The notes: generated from the sequence alone by a model not told the origin. A stretch of DNA of 64,000 nt from Natrinema sp. SYSU A 869 (GCF_019879105.1 NZ_CP082249.1:1736001-1800000); one strand, 5' to 3'. Positions 17,127-25,592 are shown, numbered from the stretch's first letter. Translations and numbers: made by a program.

Positions 17127-17200
17127 GGTCCGGGTGCGAGAATCGAACTACGCGTCTCAGCCTCCACGGGCTGAAGGATTACCACTACCCCAACCCGGAC
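17127..17200 (-). tRNA. tRNA-His (anticodon GTG), structurally aberrant
   Basis: Read on the minus strand, the acceptor GTCCGGG pairs perfectly with CCCGGAC. The discriminator is C, the hallmark of tRNA-His, and the anticodon region holds GTG. The cloverleaf is defective, however. The stem CAGCC/GGCTG encloses only six bases, CGTGGA, lacking the universal U33. The T-stem GCG-T-AG/CTCGC has a one-base bulge. Typical haloarchaeal tRNA-His, as I remember it, has TTGTGGA and GCGGG/CCCGC at these points. It may be a decayed copy, a mis-sequenced gene or a genuine variant. Confidence 0.7.
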
Positions 17201-17373
17201 ACACTGCGTCTTGCCGCACGTCTCGCTACCACGGTGGACACGTAATATGTACTGACAGTCTGCAGCGAGTGCAACGTAAGGCTGGATTCTTGTGTGGCAG
17301 CGGTGGCGACGGGGAATCGCTCGAGAGCGCTACGTTGAAGTGTAGCCGGTGAGTATTCTCGAGTGTCGGACGT

Positions 17374-17499
17374 GCGCCGGTGTCCCGCCGAACGGAGTGA
17401 GGCGGGGCTCGGCGCGCAAGCGAACGAAGTGAGCGCAGTGCGCCGGTGGTGAGCAGTTCCAAAGGAACTGCGATCCACGGCGCGAATGAAATGAGCGCC
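17374..17499. repeat. Repeated tRNA-Gly 5' ends and hairpins with a conserved loop
   Basis: The first bases of tRNA-Gly, GCGCCGGTG(G)T, occur at 17374, 17440 and at the gene itself (17495). Between them are hairpins of the form stem-GAAYGRARTGA-stem. At 17384-17406 CCCGCC/GGCGGG flank GAACGGAGTGA. At 17422-17432 GAACGAAGTGA sits in a weaker stem inside GGCGC/GCGCC. At 17479-17499 GGCGC/GCGCC flank GAATGAAATGA, and its right stem is the first five bases of the tRNA. A separate perfect hairpin GCAGTTCC-AAA-GGAACTGC lies at 17453-17471. There is no coding capacity. Confidence 0.8.
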
Positions 17500-17565
17500 G
17501 GTGGTCCAGTGGTAGGACTCGAGCTTCCCAAGCTCGCGGCCCGGGTTCAATTCCCGGCCGGCGCA
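17495..17565 (+). tRNA. tRNA-Gly (anticodon CCC)
   Basis: The acceptor GCGCCGG pairs with CCGGCGC and the discriminator is A. The D-arm is regular. The anticodon stem CGAGC/GCTCG encloses TTCCCAA, giving anticodon CCC. The T-arm CCGGGTTCAATTCCCGG is perfect. CCA is not encoded. The 5' acceptor strand doubles as the right arm of the upstream hairpin at 17479-17499. Confidence 0.95.
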
Positions 17566-17585
17566 CTTCTCGAGTGGCCCATGAT

Positions 17586-17605
17586 CCGATAGTAGAATCT
17601 ATCGG
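17586..17605. terminator. Perfect 7-bp hairpin between tRNA-Gly and tfb
   Basis: CCGATAG and CTATCGG form a perfect inverted repeat with the 6-base loop TAGAAT, 20 bp after the tRNA end and 52 bp before the convergent tfb stop. It could act as a bidirectional termination or processing element. No U-tract follows directly, so the role is inferred from position only. Confidence 0.35.
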
Positions 17606-17657
17606 TGGGAACTCAGTAGCACGTTACGTTTGACGCTAAAATGGGACTGGGCCCGGC

Positions 17658-18623
17658 CTACTCGTGAATGCCCATCGCTTCGATCTGTTCCTGATACCGG
17701 TTCCGGATCGTTACCTCGGTCACCTGTGCGACATCGGACACCTCGCGCTGGGTCTTCTTCTCGTTACAGAGCAGTGACGCGGCGTAGATTGCGGCCGCGG
17801 CGTAGCCGGTCGGCGACTTGCCCGAGAGGAGCCCCTTCTCGGTCGTCGTATCGATGATTTCGTTCGCCTTTACCTGGACCTCTTCGGAGAGCTCGAGTTC
17901 CGAGCAGAACCGGGGCACGTACTTCTTGGGATTGACCGGCTCCATCTCGAGGTTGAGTTCCTGAGCGACGTAGCGATAGGTGCGGCCGATCTCCTTGCGC
18001 TCGACGCGGGAGACGGCAGCGACTTCCTCGAGCGATCGGGGGATGCCTTCCATGCGGCAGGCGGCGTAGAGTGTACTGGTCGCAACGCCCTCGATGGAGC
18101 GCCCGCGGATGAGGTCTTCGTCGAGCGCGCGCCGGTAGATGACGCAGGCGACCTCGCGGACCGAGCGGGGGATGGCGAGCGAGGAGGCCATCCGATCGGT
18201 CTCGGAGAGGGCGAACTGGAGGTTCCGTTCGCCGGCGTCTTTGGTGCGGATCCGTTCTTGCCACTTTCGCAGGCGACGCATCTGATTGCGTTTGTCCGAG
18301 GAGATCGACCGGCCGTAGGCGTCCTGATTCTTCCAGTCGATGGAGGTCGTCAGGCCCTTGTCGTGCATCGTCTGGGTCGTCGGCGCGCCGACGCGGGACT
18401 TGTTCTGGCGCTCGGAGTGGTTGAACGCGCGCCATTCAGGACCGTGGTCGATGTTGGTTCCTTCGACGATGAGCCCGCACTGATCACAGACGAGTTCGCC
18501 CTGATCTTCGCTTTTGACGAGCGTTCCACCGTCACACTCGTCACACACCCGCTCGCGCTCCGGTTCCTGCGTTTTTTCTGTCGTTTCAGGATCGCGTTCG
18601 CGCTGACGGGTGGGGCTTGCCAT
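17658..18623 (-). CDS. tfb: Transcription initiation factor IIB (TFB)
   Basis: A 321-residue general transcription factor that bridges TBP-TATA and RNA polymerase. It has an N-terminal zinc ribbon (C-x2-C-x15-C-x2-C, beginning CDEC and ending CDQC), then the B-reader/linker ([19 protein letters not shown]), then two cyclin repeats covering about residues 120-310. The C-terminal helix-turn-helix ([20 protein letters not shown]) contacts the BRE. The start at 18623 follows a cccttaag box by about 27 nt. Haloarchaea usually encode several TFBs, and which paralogue this is cannot be told here. The tfb mRNA would itself be leaderless. Confidence 0.97.
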   Translation of the reverse strand: MASPTRQRERDPETTEKTQEPERERVCDECDGGTLVKSEDQGELVCDQCGLIVEGTNIDHGPEWRAFNHSERQNKSRVGAPTTQTMHDKGLTTSIDWKNQDAYGRSISSDKRNQMRRLRKWQERIRTKDAGERNLQFALSETDRMASSLAIPRSVREVACVIYRRALDEDLIRGRSIEGVATSTLYAACRMEGIPRSLEEVAAVSRVERKEIGRTYRYVAQELNLEMEPVNPKKYVPRFCSELELSEEVQVKANEIIDTTTEKGLLSGKSPTGYAAAAIYAASLLCNEKKTQREVSDVAQVTEVTIRNRYQEQIEAMGIHE

Positions 18624-18732
18624 TTCATGTTGATAACGATGTTGCAAGGACTTAAGGGCTCGCCACCGAAGTACCACTCTTCAACTGTCATATGACTCCC
18701 GGTTCTGACGAAAAACAGCGCGATCAGCCGTC

Positions 18733-20262
18733 TCAGAGGTAGCCAAAGAGCGTTCCGACTAGAACGAGCAGCCACATCGCAGTACCGACGACCAACATGT
18801 CGTTGAACTTCGTGCTCCGAGACGCGCGTTTGGCCGCGCCGCCGGCGATCAGACCGAGCGCAACGACGACGAGCATCCGCTGGACGACGACATCGACGGG
18901 CAGCGAGGAGACGCCGAGCAGGCTATAGTCGAGCCAGACTGCGACCGCGAGCGAGCCCGCGGCGACGATGGCGGCGTCAAGCCGTCGCGTGAGCCCGCGT
19001 GCGAGTAGATAGGTCGCGACCGGGATCCCGACCCCGATCACCGGATAGAGGATCGCGGCGATCTGGTGGGGAGTGAGGAACGTGGCTTGGCGCTCAAGGG
19101 CGAGGCCGCCTATCCGGACACCCAGATACAGCGCCAGGATAGTGAAGACGAGGAGGACGTGACCGGCCTCGAGGCGGGCGTAGGCGGCGGCGAGCCGCTG
19201 GCGGTCGACATCGGTGAGGTGGTCGTCGATCGCGTCGGGCGTCCGCTCGGCGATGCGCTCCCCCGTGGACGTGGACCGCTCGGTGCCGCTCGATGCGTTG
19301 ATACCGCGTCTCCCGGCTCGGACGCCGATGAGCGTCGGGACGACGAGCAGGCCGGCGAGTTCGACGAGGGTCGCCCAGCCGTCGGCGTCGGCGGAGTTCC
19401 TGTTGTCGAGGTAGATGCGGCTCACATCGTCCTGGACGTCGACTCGCGGGTGTTTCATGAAGTCAGTCTCTACTTTCGTCTGGGCGTCCTGGGAGCCGTG
19501 AACGCGGTGTCGAAGGGTGAACCAGTCGAAGTGCTCCGAGTGGGTCTGCATGGCGACCCAGTCGTCATCCTCGTTGGGGCTCTCGTAGAGGCGGATGTGG
19601 TATCGCTGTCCGAAGTAGTCGCCGTCCTCGAGCTGGCGCGTTTCGGTCGTCCAGTAGCCGCTCTCGTTCGGGCCGGGATCGACGTAGGCGTAGCGGGTGC
19701 CGCCGTCGGCCTGCCCCCAGTTCAGGTTGGGAATGGGACCCTGCGAGTCCTCAGACGCCGCTTCCTCGTCGGTTGCGTTTGCCGACGAGTTGTTCGCCGT
19801 CGTTTCGGTGTCGGTCTCGGCGTCCGATTGCGTTTCGTCGGCGGTCGTGTTAGCTGGTTGCGTTCCGTTAGCGGTCGCGTTAGCCGGTTGCGTTTCGTTG
19901 TCGGAGGCGTTCCCGCCGGTAAGCGAGTACGTATCCGGCAGCGCTTCCTCCTCGGATTCGTTGATCTCCGACCAGTCACCGCCGTCTGCCTCAGTCAGTA
20001 CCCGCTCAATGTCGTCGATGTCACCACGGACGACCACGTTGATCGGACTCCGTTTCTGGAACTGCTGGGTGGGACTGAGATACTCCCAGAAACTGCTCTC
20101 GGAGTCATCGAACGAGACGAGTTCCGGCGTCCGCTGCTCCGGCTGGGCCGGCGCTTCCGACGCTATCTGGCTGGTCGATAGCGACAGCAACAGCGACGGC
20201 CCGCCGACGAGGGCGAACGCAAGAGCGAGCAGAACGGCTGTGATCACGATCGAACGGCGCAT
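18733..20262 (-). CDS. Membrane protein with extracytoplasmic LssY_C-like domain
   Basis: A 509-residue protein. Its N-terminal signal anchor is followed by an extracytoplasmic domain and then about six membrane helices from residue 290 onward. The domain pairs INVVVRGDIDDIERVLTEA with a later YFGQRYHIRLYESP...WVAMQTHS block; this order resembles the LssY C-terminal domain, an uncharacterised module often tied to membrane or lipid proteins. The two parts are split by a roughly 75-residue Asn/Thr/Ala/Glu-rich linker containing tandem repeats, probably disordered and glycosylatable (several NxT/S sequons). I place the start at the Met preceding RRSIVITAVLL. Function unknown. Confidence 0.7.
   Translation of the reverse strand: MRRSIVITAVLLALAFALVGGPSLLLSLSTSQIASEAPAQPEQRTPELVSFDDSESSFWEYLSPTQQFQKRSPINVVVRGDIDDIERVLTEADGGDWSEINESEEEALPDTYSLTGGNASDNETQPANATANGTQPANTTADETQSDAETDTETTANNSSANATDEEAASEDSQGPIPNLNWGQADGGTRYAYVDPGPNESGYWTTETRQLEDGDYFGQRYHIRLYESPNEDDDWVAMQTHSEHFDWFTLRHRVHGSQDAQTKVETDFMKHPRVDVQDDVSRIYLDNRNSADADGWATLVELAGLLVVPTLIGVRAGRRGINASSGTERSTSTGERIAERTPDAIDDHLTDVDRQRLAAAYARLEAGHVLLVFTILALYLGVRIGGLALERQATFLTPHQIAAILYPVIGVGIPVATYLLARGLTRRLDAAIVAAGSLAVAVWLDYSLLGVSSLPVDVVVQRMLVVVALGLIAGGAAKRASRSTKFNDMLVVGTAMWLLVLVGTLFGYL
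19823..19900. repeat. 30-bp tandem repeat inside the LssY_C-like gene
   Basis: Two 30-bp units (19841-19870 and 19871-19900) share the pattern GCGGTCGYGTTAGCYGGTTG then CGTTYCGTT, and a partial third copy precedes them. They encode repeated TQPAN-type residues in the Asn/Thr-rich linker. The unit is a multiple of three, so copy-number change would keep the frame and vary linker length. Confidence 0.75.
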
Positions 20263-20468
20263 CTCTCCATCATTAGTGACGGCGCACACATCAAACCGTG
20301 TGTAACGGATCCAATGTATCCCGTTCGCGCACGATGACTGTGGACGAGCGGATCACGGTCGCAGAATTATCTATGGTTACGCGGTCGTGAACCGACCCGT
20401 CTACTCGAGCAAATCGATCACCCCGTTCGAGTGGACGATCCGCTATTGCTGCGCGGATTCGGTTCCAC

Positions 20469-20897
20469 TCATACGTCAGGACCGATGGTGGTGACGGGAA
20501 CGGGGGCTTCGCGGACGACGCGCTGGGAGACGCTGCCGACGACGTTGCGTTCGTACTCGTCGCCACTGGTTCCCATGACGATCAGGTTGACGTCGGCAGT
20601 CGCGGCGTAGTCGACGATACACTCGGCGGGGTTGCCGGTGTCGACCGCTGTCGTCGTCTCGATCCCGTGGTCGGCGGCACGGGTTGCCGCATCGTCGACC
20701 GCCTCGTGGGCGGTCTCCTCGAGGTCGTCACGGACCTGCTCGATGCGGTCGTCGTTGAGGACGAGGAACGCACGGTCGTCAACGACCGAGAGAACGTGGA
20801 GGGTCGCGTCTCGCGTGGTCGCGACATCGATGGCGTGGTCCGCGACGGTCGCCGCGTGGTCGCTGCCGTCCGTCGGAAGCAGGATCGTCTCGTACAT
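20469..20897 (-). CDS. Universal stress protein (UspA family)
   Basis: A 142-residue single-domain Usp starting MYETILLPTDGSDHA. The nucleotide-binding motif G-x2-G-x9-G-(S/T) appears as GTSGDEYERNVVGS near residues 113-126, so it should bind ATP. Such proteins form cytoplasmic dimers with stress-related or regulatory roles. It stands alone between the LssY_C-like gene and a small membrane gene. The flanking 20263-20468 has no gene I can support. Confidence 0.95.
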   Translation of the reverse strand: MYETILLPTDGSDHAATVADHAIDVATTRDATLHVLSVVDDRAFLVLNDDRIEQVRDDLEETAHEAVDDAATRAADHGIETTTAVDTGNPAECIVDYAATADVNLIVMGTSGDEYERNVVGSVSQRVVREAPVPVTTIGPDV

Positions 20898-20976
20898 TGC
20901 TGTCTACGTGAACCACTCACGCGGACCAAAAAAGGGGTTTCCCTCCGTCTTCTGCGGTGGGAATGCCCAAACGAGA

Positions 20977-21339
20977 CTAGATACCCGGGATGCCGAGCGC
21001 GTCGGGGGTGACGAAGCCGACCACCGCGAGCGCATAGAGAATCCCGACCGCGACGATCCAGGCGACGAACCCGATCGCGGCCGCAGATCCCCAGCCGCCG
21101 GGATAGCGCCAGTTGATGACGCCGACCCAGATGACCAGCATCAACAAGACGCCGAGGATGGGGATCCAGCCGACGAAAAAGCTCGTGATCGCCCACGCGG
21201 CCGCCCCGATGAGGGCGGTGACCGCTGCGTTCACGAAGCTCGCGTCTCTGTCTAACACCAGCCGCGCGCCTGCAAGAATCCCGATCGTTCCGACCAGTAA
21301 GCTCAGGACGAAGATCAGGATGGAGTCCGCGACGGCCAT
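20977..21339 (-). CDS. Small four-helix membrane protein
   Basis: A 120-residue protein made almost entirely of four hydrophobic helices (about residues 5-27, 37-54, 58-76 and 86-110) with short polar loops. A GGWGSAAAIGFVAW segment begins helix four. Many haloarchaea carry a protein of this size and topology, but I cannot name a function. It starts 1 bp after the stop of the amphi-Trp gene, so the two are very likely co-transcribed and may work together at the membrane. Confidence 0.75.
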   Translation of the reverse strand: MAVADSILIFVLSLLVGTIGILAGARLVLDRDASFVNAAVTALIGAAAWAITSFFVGWIPILGVLLMLVIWVGVINWRYPGGWGSAAAIGFVAWIVAVGILYALAVVGFVTPDALGIPGI

Positions 21340-21340
21340 A

Positions 21341-21580
21341 TTAGGGTTTCCAGCTCAGTTCGATTTCCACTGTCTCACGATTCCCCCGGAGCATCGAGGA
21401 TCGCTCGACGGTCTCGACCGAGACATCGATATTGTGGGGCGGGTTGAGCGATACATTCTTGTTCCCGACCCGGATCGTGACCTCCTCATTCTCGCTCCCG
21501 AACTCCGTCGCGAGCTCTTGGAGGTACGCGGCGAGTTCCTCTCGTGGCAGTGTTTCATCGGCTGTCGTCCGTTGGGCCAT
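21341..21580 (-). CDS. Amphi-Trp domain protein
   Basis: A 79-residue protein matching the short amphi-Trp family: an N-terminal helix LPREELAAYLQELATEFGSE, a beta-rich middle (VTIRVGNKNVSLNPP), and an ending VEIELSWKP with the family's Trp in a terminal strand. The biochemical role is unknown; the family is widespread in haloarchaea as stand-alone domains. The start at 21580 lies about 30 nt from a tacttttg box; an upstream in-frame start at 21607 would overlap that box. It is the first gene of a two-gene operon with the membrane protein at 20977-21339. Confidence 0.8.
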   Translation of the reverse strand: MAQRTTADETLPREELAAYLQELATEFGSENEEVTIRVGNKNVSLNPPHNIDVSVETVERSSMLRGNRETVEIELSWKP

Positions 21581-21699
21581 ACGGGAGTATCGGGTGCCTG
21601 TCCGCAAAAGTATGGGCCCTGAACATGTCGATAAGTGCTGTTTACTGGATTAGGGACCGTTGTAACATTCGACTAGGCGGAATCGGGACGAGCGGCGAC

Positions 21700-22785
21700 T
21701 CAAAACAGATTCGCCTGCTGATAGACGGAAATCCCCTCGCCCGTGATCTCGTATGGTTTTTTCTCCCGAGAATGATTCGCGTCGCGGATCTTCTGGATCT
21801 CGATCGCCAGCCGCGTCTCGCGGAAGTCATCGGGCCTGACGTACTGCAGGATGAAGACGGCATCCGTGAGATACTCGACAATGCCGTACCGTGAGGCGTA
21901 GGGCGTCTCCTCTGAAGCCTCACTCGTCAACAGTGCGGTAACGCCCGCCTCTTTCAGACTCCGGGAGAAATCGTATATTTCGTTGCGGCGTTTTGCCCGA
22001 TCCTGATACATCATCTCGAGCAGGGAGACCGAATCCAACACGAGCCGCGAGGCGTCGAACTCCGCGACGAGCGCGGGGAGTTCGTCGCGGATCGATGCCA
22101 GACTGTTGGCCATCTCGATAGGGTCGACATCGACGACGGCGAGCTGGCCGTCGGCGACGTACTCATCGAACGCGTACCCCTTCTCGGTCGCGCTGTTGAT
22201 GACCTGGTCGCGGCTCTCCTCTAGGGTGATAAACACCGCGCGTTCACCCTGCTCGAGGCCGTGGTGGAGGAACTGGAGCCCGAAAGTTGTCTTGCCGGTC
22301 CCGGCGCTGCCCATTGCGACGATCAGTGAGCGTTCGGGGACGCCGCCCTGAATCATCCGATCGAGGCCGTCGATGCCGAGATCGAGTCGGGGGAGATCCG
22401 AGTCGATCTCCTCGTCGAAGTCGGGCTTGTCGCTGCCCTCGAGTACGAAATCGAGGTCGTCGAACCCCTCGGGGCCGGCGGCCGAGTCGGTATCGTCGCG
22501 TTCATCGGCAGTCGTCGGCGTTTCGACGTCCTGTAACGCCGACCCGAAGCCCTCGTCGAACAGGGAGTCGTCTGCCGGATCGGGAATCGACTCGGCAGCG
22601 TCAGACGACGCGTCGGAGTCCGACTCCGAATCGGAGCGAGGGTCCGCGCCCGACTCGGGCAATTCAGCCCCATCGTCGCTCTCGGGAGCCGCCGAGTCAG
22701 CCGTCGTGGATGGCGGCGTCGGCTTGTCGTCGGCCTCGTTCTCGAGAGCGCGTTCGAACCAGTCGTCGTTGTCGTCATCACTCAC
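21700..22785 (-). CDS. KaiC-like RecA-superfamily ATPase
   Basis: A 361-residue protein with one KaiC/RecA domain. Walker A MGSAGTGKTT is at about residues 158-167, Walker B RLVLDSVSLL near 250, and the VAFITLEES-like segment matches KaiC proteins. Residues 1-130 are a Ser/Asp/Glu-rich, probably disordered tail. Haloarchaeal KaiC-like ATPases are signalling switches, some tied to taxis or circadian-like output; the partner is unknown. The start is GTG at 22785, preceded by GGTGATC, a good match to the haloarchaeal anti-Shine-Dalgarno, unlike the leaderless genes around it. GTG 22794 and ATG 22905 are alternatives. Confidence 0.85.
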   Translation of the reverse strand: MSDDDNDDWFERALENEADDKPTPPSTTADSAAPESDDGAELPESGADPRSDSESDSDASSDAAESIPDPADDSLFDEGFGSALQDVETPTTADERDDTDSAAGPEGFDDLDFVLEGSDKPDFDEEIDSDLPRLDLGIDGLDRMIQGGVPERSLIVAMGSAGTGKTTFGLQFLHHGLEQGERAVFITLEESRDQVINSATEKGYAFDEYVADGQLAVVDVDPIEMANSLASIRDELPALVAEFDASRLVLDSVSLLEMMYQDRAKRRNEIYDFSRSLKEAGVTALLTSEASEETPYASRYGIVEYLTDAVFILQYVRPDDFRETRLAIEIQKIRDANHSREKKPYEITGEGISVYQQANLF

Positions 22786-23030
22786 GGCGATCACCCGCTG
22801 GCCGCCGAGGTGAGAGGCGAGAGCGGAACGGGTGCCACCAGCGAGCCGAGCCGCTGGCACCGACGGCGATATGACATGGAGCGGATTCGAATAGACAGGC
22901 GCCATACTGGATACTGCGACGGGGTCGTCGCTGACGGATACCTGTCCGGAGTCATCCCATCCGGATTAAGCTTGTTGCCGGCAGCCGGACAAGCGTGGCT
23001 TTTTGACGACGGGGCGGGTATCCGCCGTCG

Positions 23031-23867
23031 ATGGACGTCGCCGTCGGAATCGTCGCCCAACGTGATAACGAGCGTGCACAGGCACTCGCCGCGAGCCTCG
23101 TCGACGCCCTCGAGCGCGAGGGAGCCGGCGTCGTCGTCGACGAAGCGACCGGCGGGGCGGTCGAGGCGGATGCCGTCCCCGTCACCGCGATGGCAGGCCG
23201 CGACCTCGTCGTGAGCATCGGCGGCGACGGGACGCTGTTGTTCGTCGCCCGCGAAGTCGGTTCGACGCCGATTCTAGGAGTCAATCTCGGCGAAGTCGGC
23301 TTTCTCAACGCCGTCGCGCCCGACGACGCGCTCGGCGTCGTCACTGAACTCGTGGCGGAACTCGATGAAACAGGGAGCGTCGAGGAACGCGAACTCGCAC
23401 GACTGCAGGCGACCGGTGTCGAAGAAAACTGGACGCTTGAACCCGCTCTCAACGAGGTCGTCGTCCACGGACCGCGACGAGGGAACGGCGGCGGCGCGAC
23501 CGTTGCGATCGACGTCGACGGGCAACGGTACACCAAGAGCCACGCGGACGGCGTCCTCGTGGCCACGCCGACGGGATCGACCGCGTACAATTTGAGCGAG
23601 GGCGGACCGCTGGTCCATCCGTCCGCCGAGACGCTCGTCGTCGCGCAGATGGCCGCGACCGAGTCGATGCCCCCGCTGGTCGTCGAACCAGAGACCGAGA
23701 TCACCCTGACCGTCTCCGGAACCGAAACCGCCTACGCGATCAGCGACGGGCGGAACCGACAGCGCCTCGAGCCACCCGCCACGGTTTCGATCGCGCTCGC
23801 GACCGAGTCCGTCAGGCTGGTTGGCCCGCAGGCGAACTTCTTCGACGGCCTCGACAAGCTCGAGTGA
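23031..23867 (+). CDS. NAD kinase
   Basis: A 278-residue ATP-NAD kinase that phosphorylates NAD to NADP. The diagnostic GGDGT is at residues 64-68, LGVNLGEVGFLN follows, and NEVV (about residue 142) precedes the second conserved segment HADGVLVATPTGSTAY. The C-terminus has the expected beta-rich ISDGR motif. The start lies about 30 nt from a gctttttg box. With nadABC and nadE this window covers most of de novo NAD(P) synthesis, although the genes are in separate transcription units. Confidence 0.96.
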   Translation: MDVAVGIVAQRDNERAQALAASLVDALEREGAGVVVDEATGGAVEADAVPVTAMAGRDLVVSIGGDGTLLFVAREVGSTPILGVNLGEVGFLNAVAPDDALGVVTELVAELDETGSVEERELARLQATGVEENWTLEPALNEVVVHGPRRGNGGGATVAIDVDGQRYTKSHADGVLVATPTGSTAYNLSEGGPLVHPSAETLVVAQMAATESMPPLVVEPETEITLTVSGTETAYAISDGRNRQRLEPPATVSIALATESVRLVGPQANFFDGLDKLE

Positions 23868-23870
23868 GCC

Positions 23871-24524
23871 CTAGCTGTCGCCTTCGACGAGCCGCTCTAA
23901 GTGCTCCGGTGGGACCGAGCCGCGGGCGACGTGGCCGTCCGAGACGAACGTCGGGACGCCGGTGACGCCCGTCTGCTGTGCCTCCGCGAATCGGTCCTCG
24001 AGTTCCGCACGGATGCCCTCATCCGCGACCGCATCGCGGATCTCGTCCGTCGGGAGGCCGATGTTCGACGCGAGATCGACCAGCACATCGACATCGCCGA
24101 TGTCACGGTCGTCCTGCCATAGCGCCGTATAGATCGCCTCGTCGAACGCCTCCCACTGCTCGGGATACTCCTGCTTGACGTACCACGACGCGACCTGTGC
24201 GTCGAAGGAGTCGACATCGGTCGTGATCTCTTGGGCCATCTCGACGTCGTACTCCTCCTGGAGTCGGCGAACGTTCTGTTTCGCCTGCTCGTAGTACCCC
24301 TCGTCCTTGCCGTCGTCGACGTCGTGATCGATCGACCCGTCGGGATTGCGCTTCCCGCTGCGAAGGTCGAAGGGATGCCACTCGACGTCGAGTGGCTCGT
24401 CGCGGTCCTCGCGGTACTGTGCGAGCGAGCGTGTTCCCAGATAACAGAACGGGCAGACGTAGTCAGCGTAGATCTCGATTCGGTCGGTCGTTTCCGGTGT
24501 CGATCCGGTGTCAGCGTCAGCCAT
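23871..24524 (-). CDS. DsbA-family oxidoreductase (FrnE-like)
   Basis: A 217-residue thioredoxin-fold protein with CPFC at residues 24-27 and a GVPTF cis-proline loop near residue 193. The intervening helical insertion is typical of the FrnE/2-hydroxychromene-2-carboxylate isomerase branch. No signal peptide is visible, so it should act in the cytoplasm, perhaps in disulfide isomerisation. It is convergent with the NAD kinase, with only 3 bp between the two stops. Confidence 0.92.
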   Translation of the reverse strand: MADADTGSTPETTDRIEIYADYVCPFCYLGTRSLAQYREDRDEPLDVEWHPFDLRSGKRNPDGSIDHDVDDGKDEGYYEQAKQNVRRLQEEYDVEMAQEITTDVDSFDAQVASWYVKQEYPEQWEAFDEAIYTALWQDDRDIGDVDVLVDLASNIGLPTDEIRDAVADEGIRAELEDRFAEAQQTGVTGVPTFVSDGHVARGSVPPEHLERLVEGDS

Positions 24525-24624
24525 AGCACCGATAGGAACCTAATACGGAAAAGTCGCCGGTCACCGGCAGTCGACGTCGAGACGAGGTGTGGCCCGGTCC
24601 AGAATTTGGCCGGCAACCGCGTCG

Positions 24625-25392
24625 TTAGCTCTCGGATCCGGCGGCCGCGTCCGCGGCCTCGGTTTCCGACTCCGTCACGTCCGGCAGGTTCGGATCCCGG
24701 TAGGGGTTGCGCCCGTAGGCCGGCAGGTCGTCCTCGAGTTGGGACTTGAGGACACGACGCAGCCGATTTAGGCTCGTCGTGTCCAGCCCGTACTCGGCCG
24801 CGAGTCGCTCGAACGTCTCCTCATCAGTGATATCGTGTGCACGATACCGGCCGAACAGTTCCTCCATCCGGTCGGCGGAGAGCGTCTGTACGTCGATATC
24901 GTCCAACCCGAAGTACTGCTGGCGGTCGACGTCGACGACGTGGCGGATCACGACCAGCGCCACCTTCTCAATCGCGCGCTGACTGCCGAACTCGGTGAGG
25001 TCGATCTCGTCCATGACGCCCAGTGCGAGGTCGCGCTGCCACGGCGTCACCTCGAGGGCGTTACACAGCGCCTGTGTCGTTCGCAACCGGTCGAGGCGGT
25101 GGGCGCGCTCGCCGTAGCCCGGCGTCGCCGCGTGCTGTTCGTCGTGGAGGCGACGGACGCTCTCGGAGAGGTCCGCGTCGGGCGAGTCCGCACGGCCGAT
25201 GACCGTCGCACTCGGCGTGACGACGCCCCACTGGCGGACCGTCGAATCGCGTTGCACGTCGGCCCGTGAGAGCGACCCGGAGCCGGGCCGGGTCTCGAGG
25301 CGGCGCTCGCTGTCGGGATCAGGTTCGACGCCGGCCGCGACGGCCGCGGCTCGCTCGGAATCTGGACCAGGGTCGGCACCGTCGTCTTGCAT
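24625..25392 (-). CDS. DNA-directed RNA polymerase subunit epsilon (haloarchaeal)
   Basis: A 255-residue protein matching what I recall of the haloarchaeal RNA polymerase epsilon subunit. After a 50-residue disordered N-terminus comes VRQWGVVTPSATVIGRADSPDADLSESVRRLHDE. Next is a cyclin-like helical core (LRTTQALCNALEVTPWQRDLALG; SQRAIEKVALVVIRHVVDVD). A C-terminal LNRLRRVLKSQL segment ends near AYGRNPYRDPNLPD. The core resembles TFB cyclin folds and may bind polymerase or nucleic acid. The assignment is by memory of the family, not by a search. Confidence 0.8.
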   Translation of the reverse strand: MQDDGADPGPDSERAAAVAAGVEPDPDSERRLETRPGSGSLSRADVQRDSTVRQWGVVTPSATVIGRADSPDADLSESVRRLHDEQHAATPGYGERAHRLDRLRTTQALCNALEVTPWQRDLALGVMDEIDLTEFGSQRAIEKVALVVIRHVVDVDRQQYFGLDDIDVQTLSADRMEELFGRYRAHDITDEETFERLAAEYGLDTTSLNRLRRVLKSQLEDDLPAYGRNPYRDPNLPDVTESETEAADAAAGSES

Positions 25393-25551
25393 CGTCTGTC
25401 GCTCGGAGAGGGAGAGTGAAAAAGGCTCGCTCCGTTCAGTACACCAGTTCGATGGACAGACAGCCTTTCTAACAGGAATCAGGCGATACGCGTCTCTCGA
25501 GCAATATCAGGCGCTATCGCTCACTGCTCGATATGATCGGTCCGCAAAAAG

Positions 25552-25592
25552 CCCTTCGTAGCTTTACCTTGTGACCAGAGGCACTTAAAGAA
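25552..25592 (+). repeat. 42-bp repeat R1
   Basis: First of five copies of a repeat with left part CCCKTCRTAGCTNTA, core CCTTGTGACCAGAG and right part NYACTTAAAGRA. All copies run in the + orientation. The right end, CTTAAAG preceded by purines, looks like a BRE-TATA promoter, but no start codon follows at the usual 27 nt. R1 lies 160 bp upstream of the RNAP epsilon start, in a stretch (25393-25819) without genes. Confidence 0.85.

Noticed and set aside
17374-17450. Additional tRNA genes at the repeated GCGCCGGTG starts
   Set aside because: Only the 5' acceptor and early D-arm bases are present; no anticodon arm, T-arm or 3' acceptor follows.
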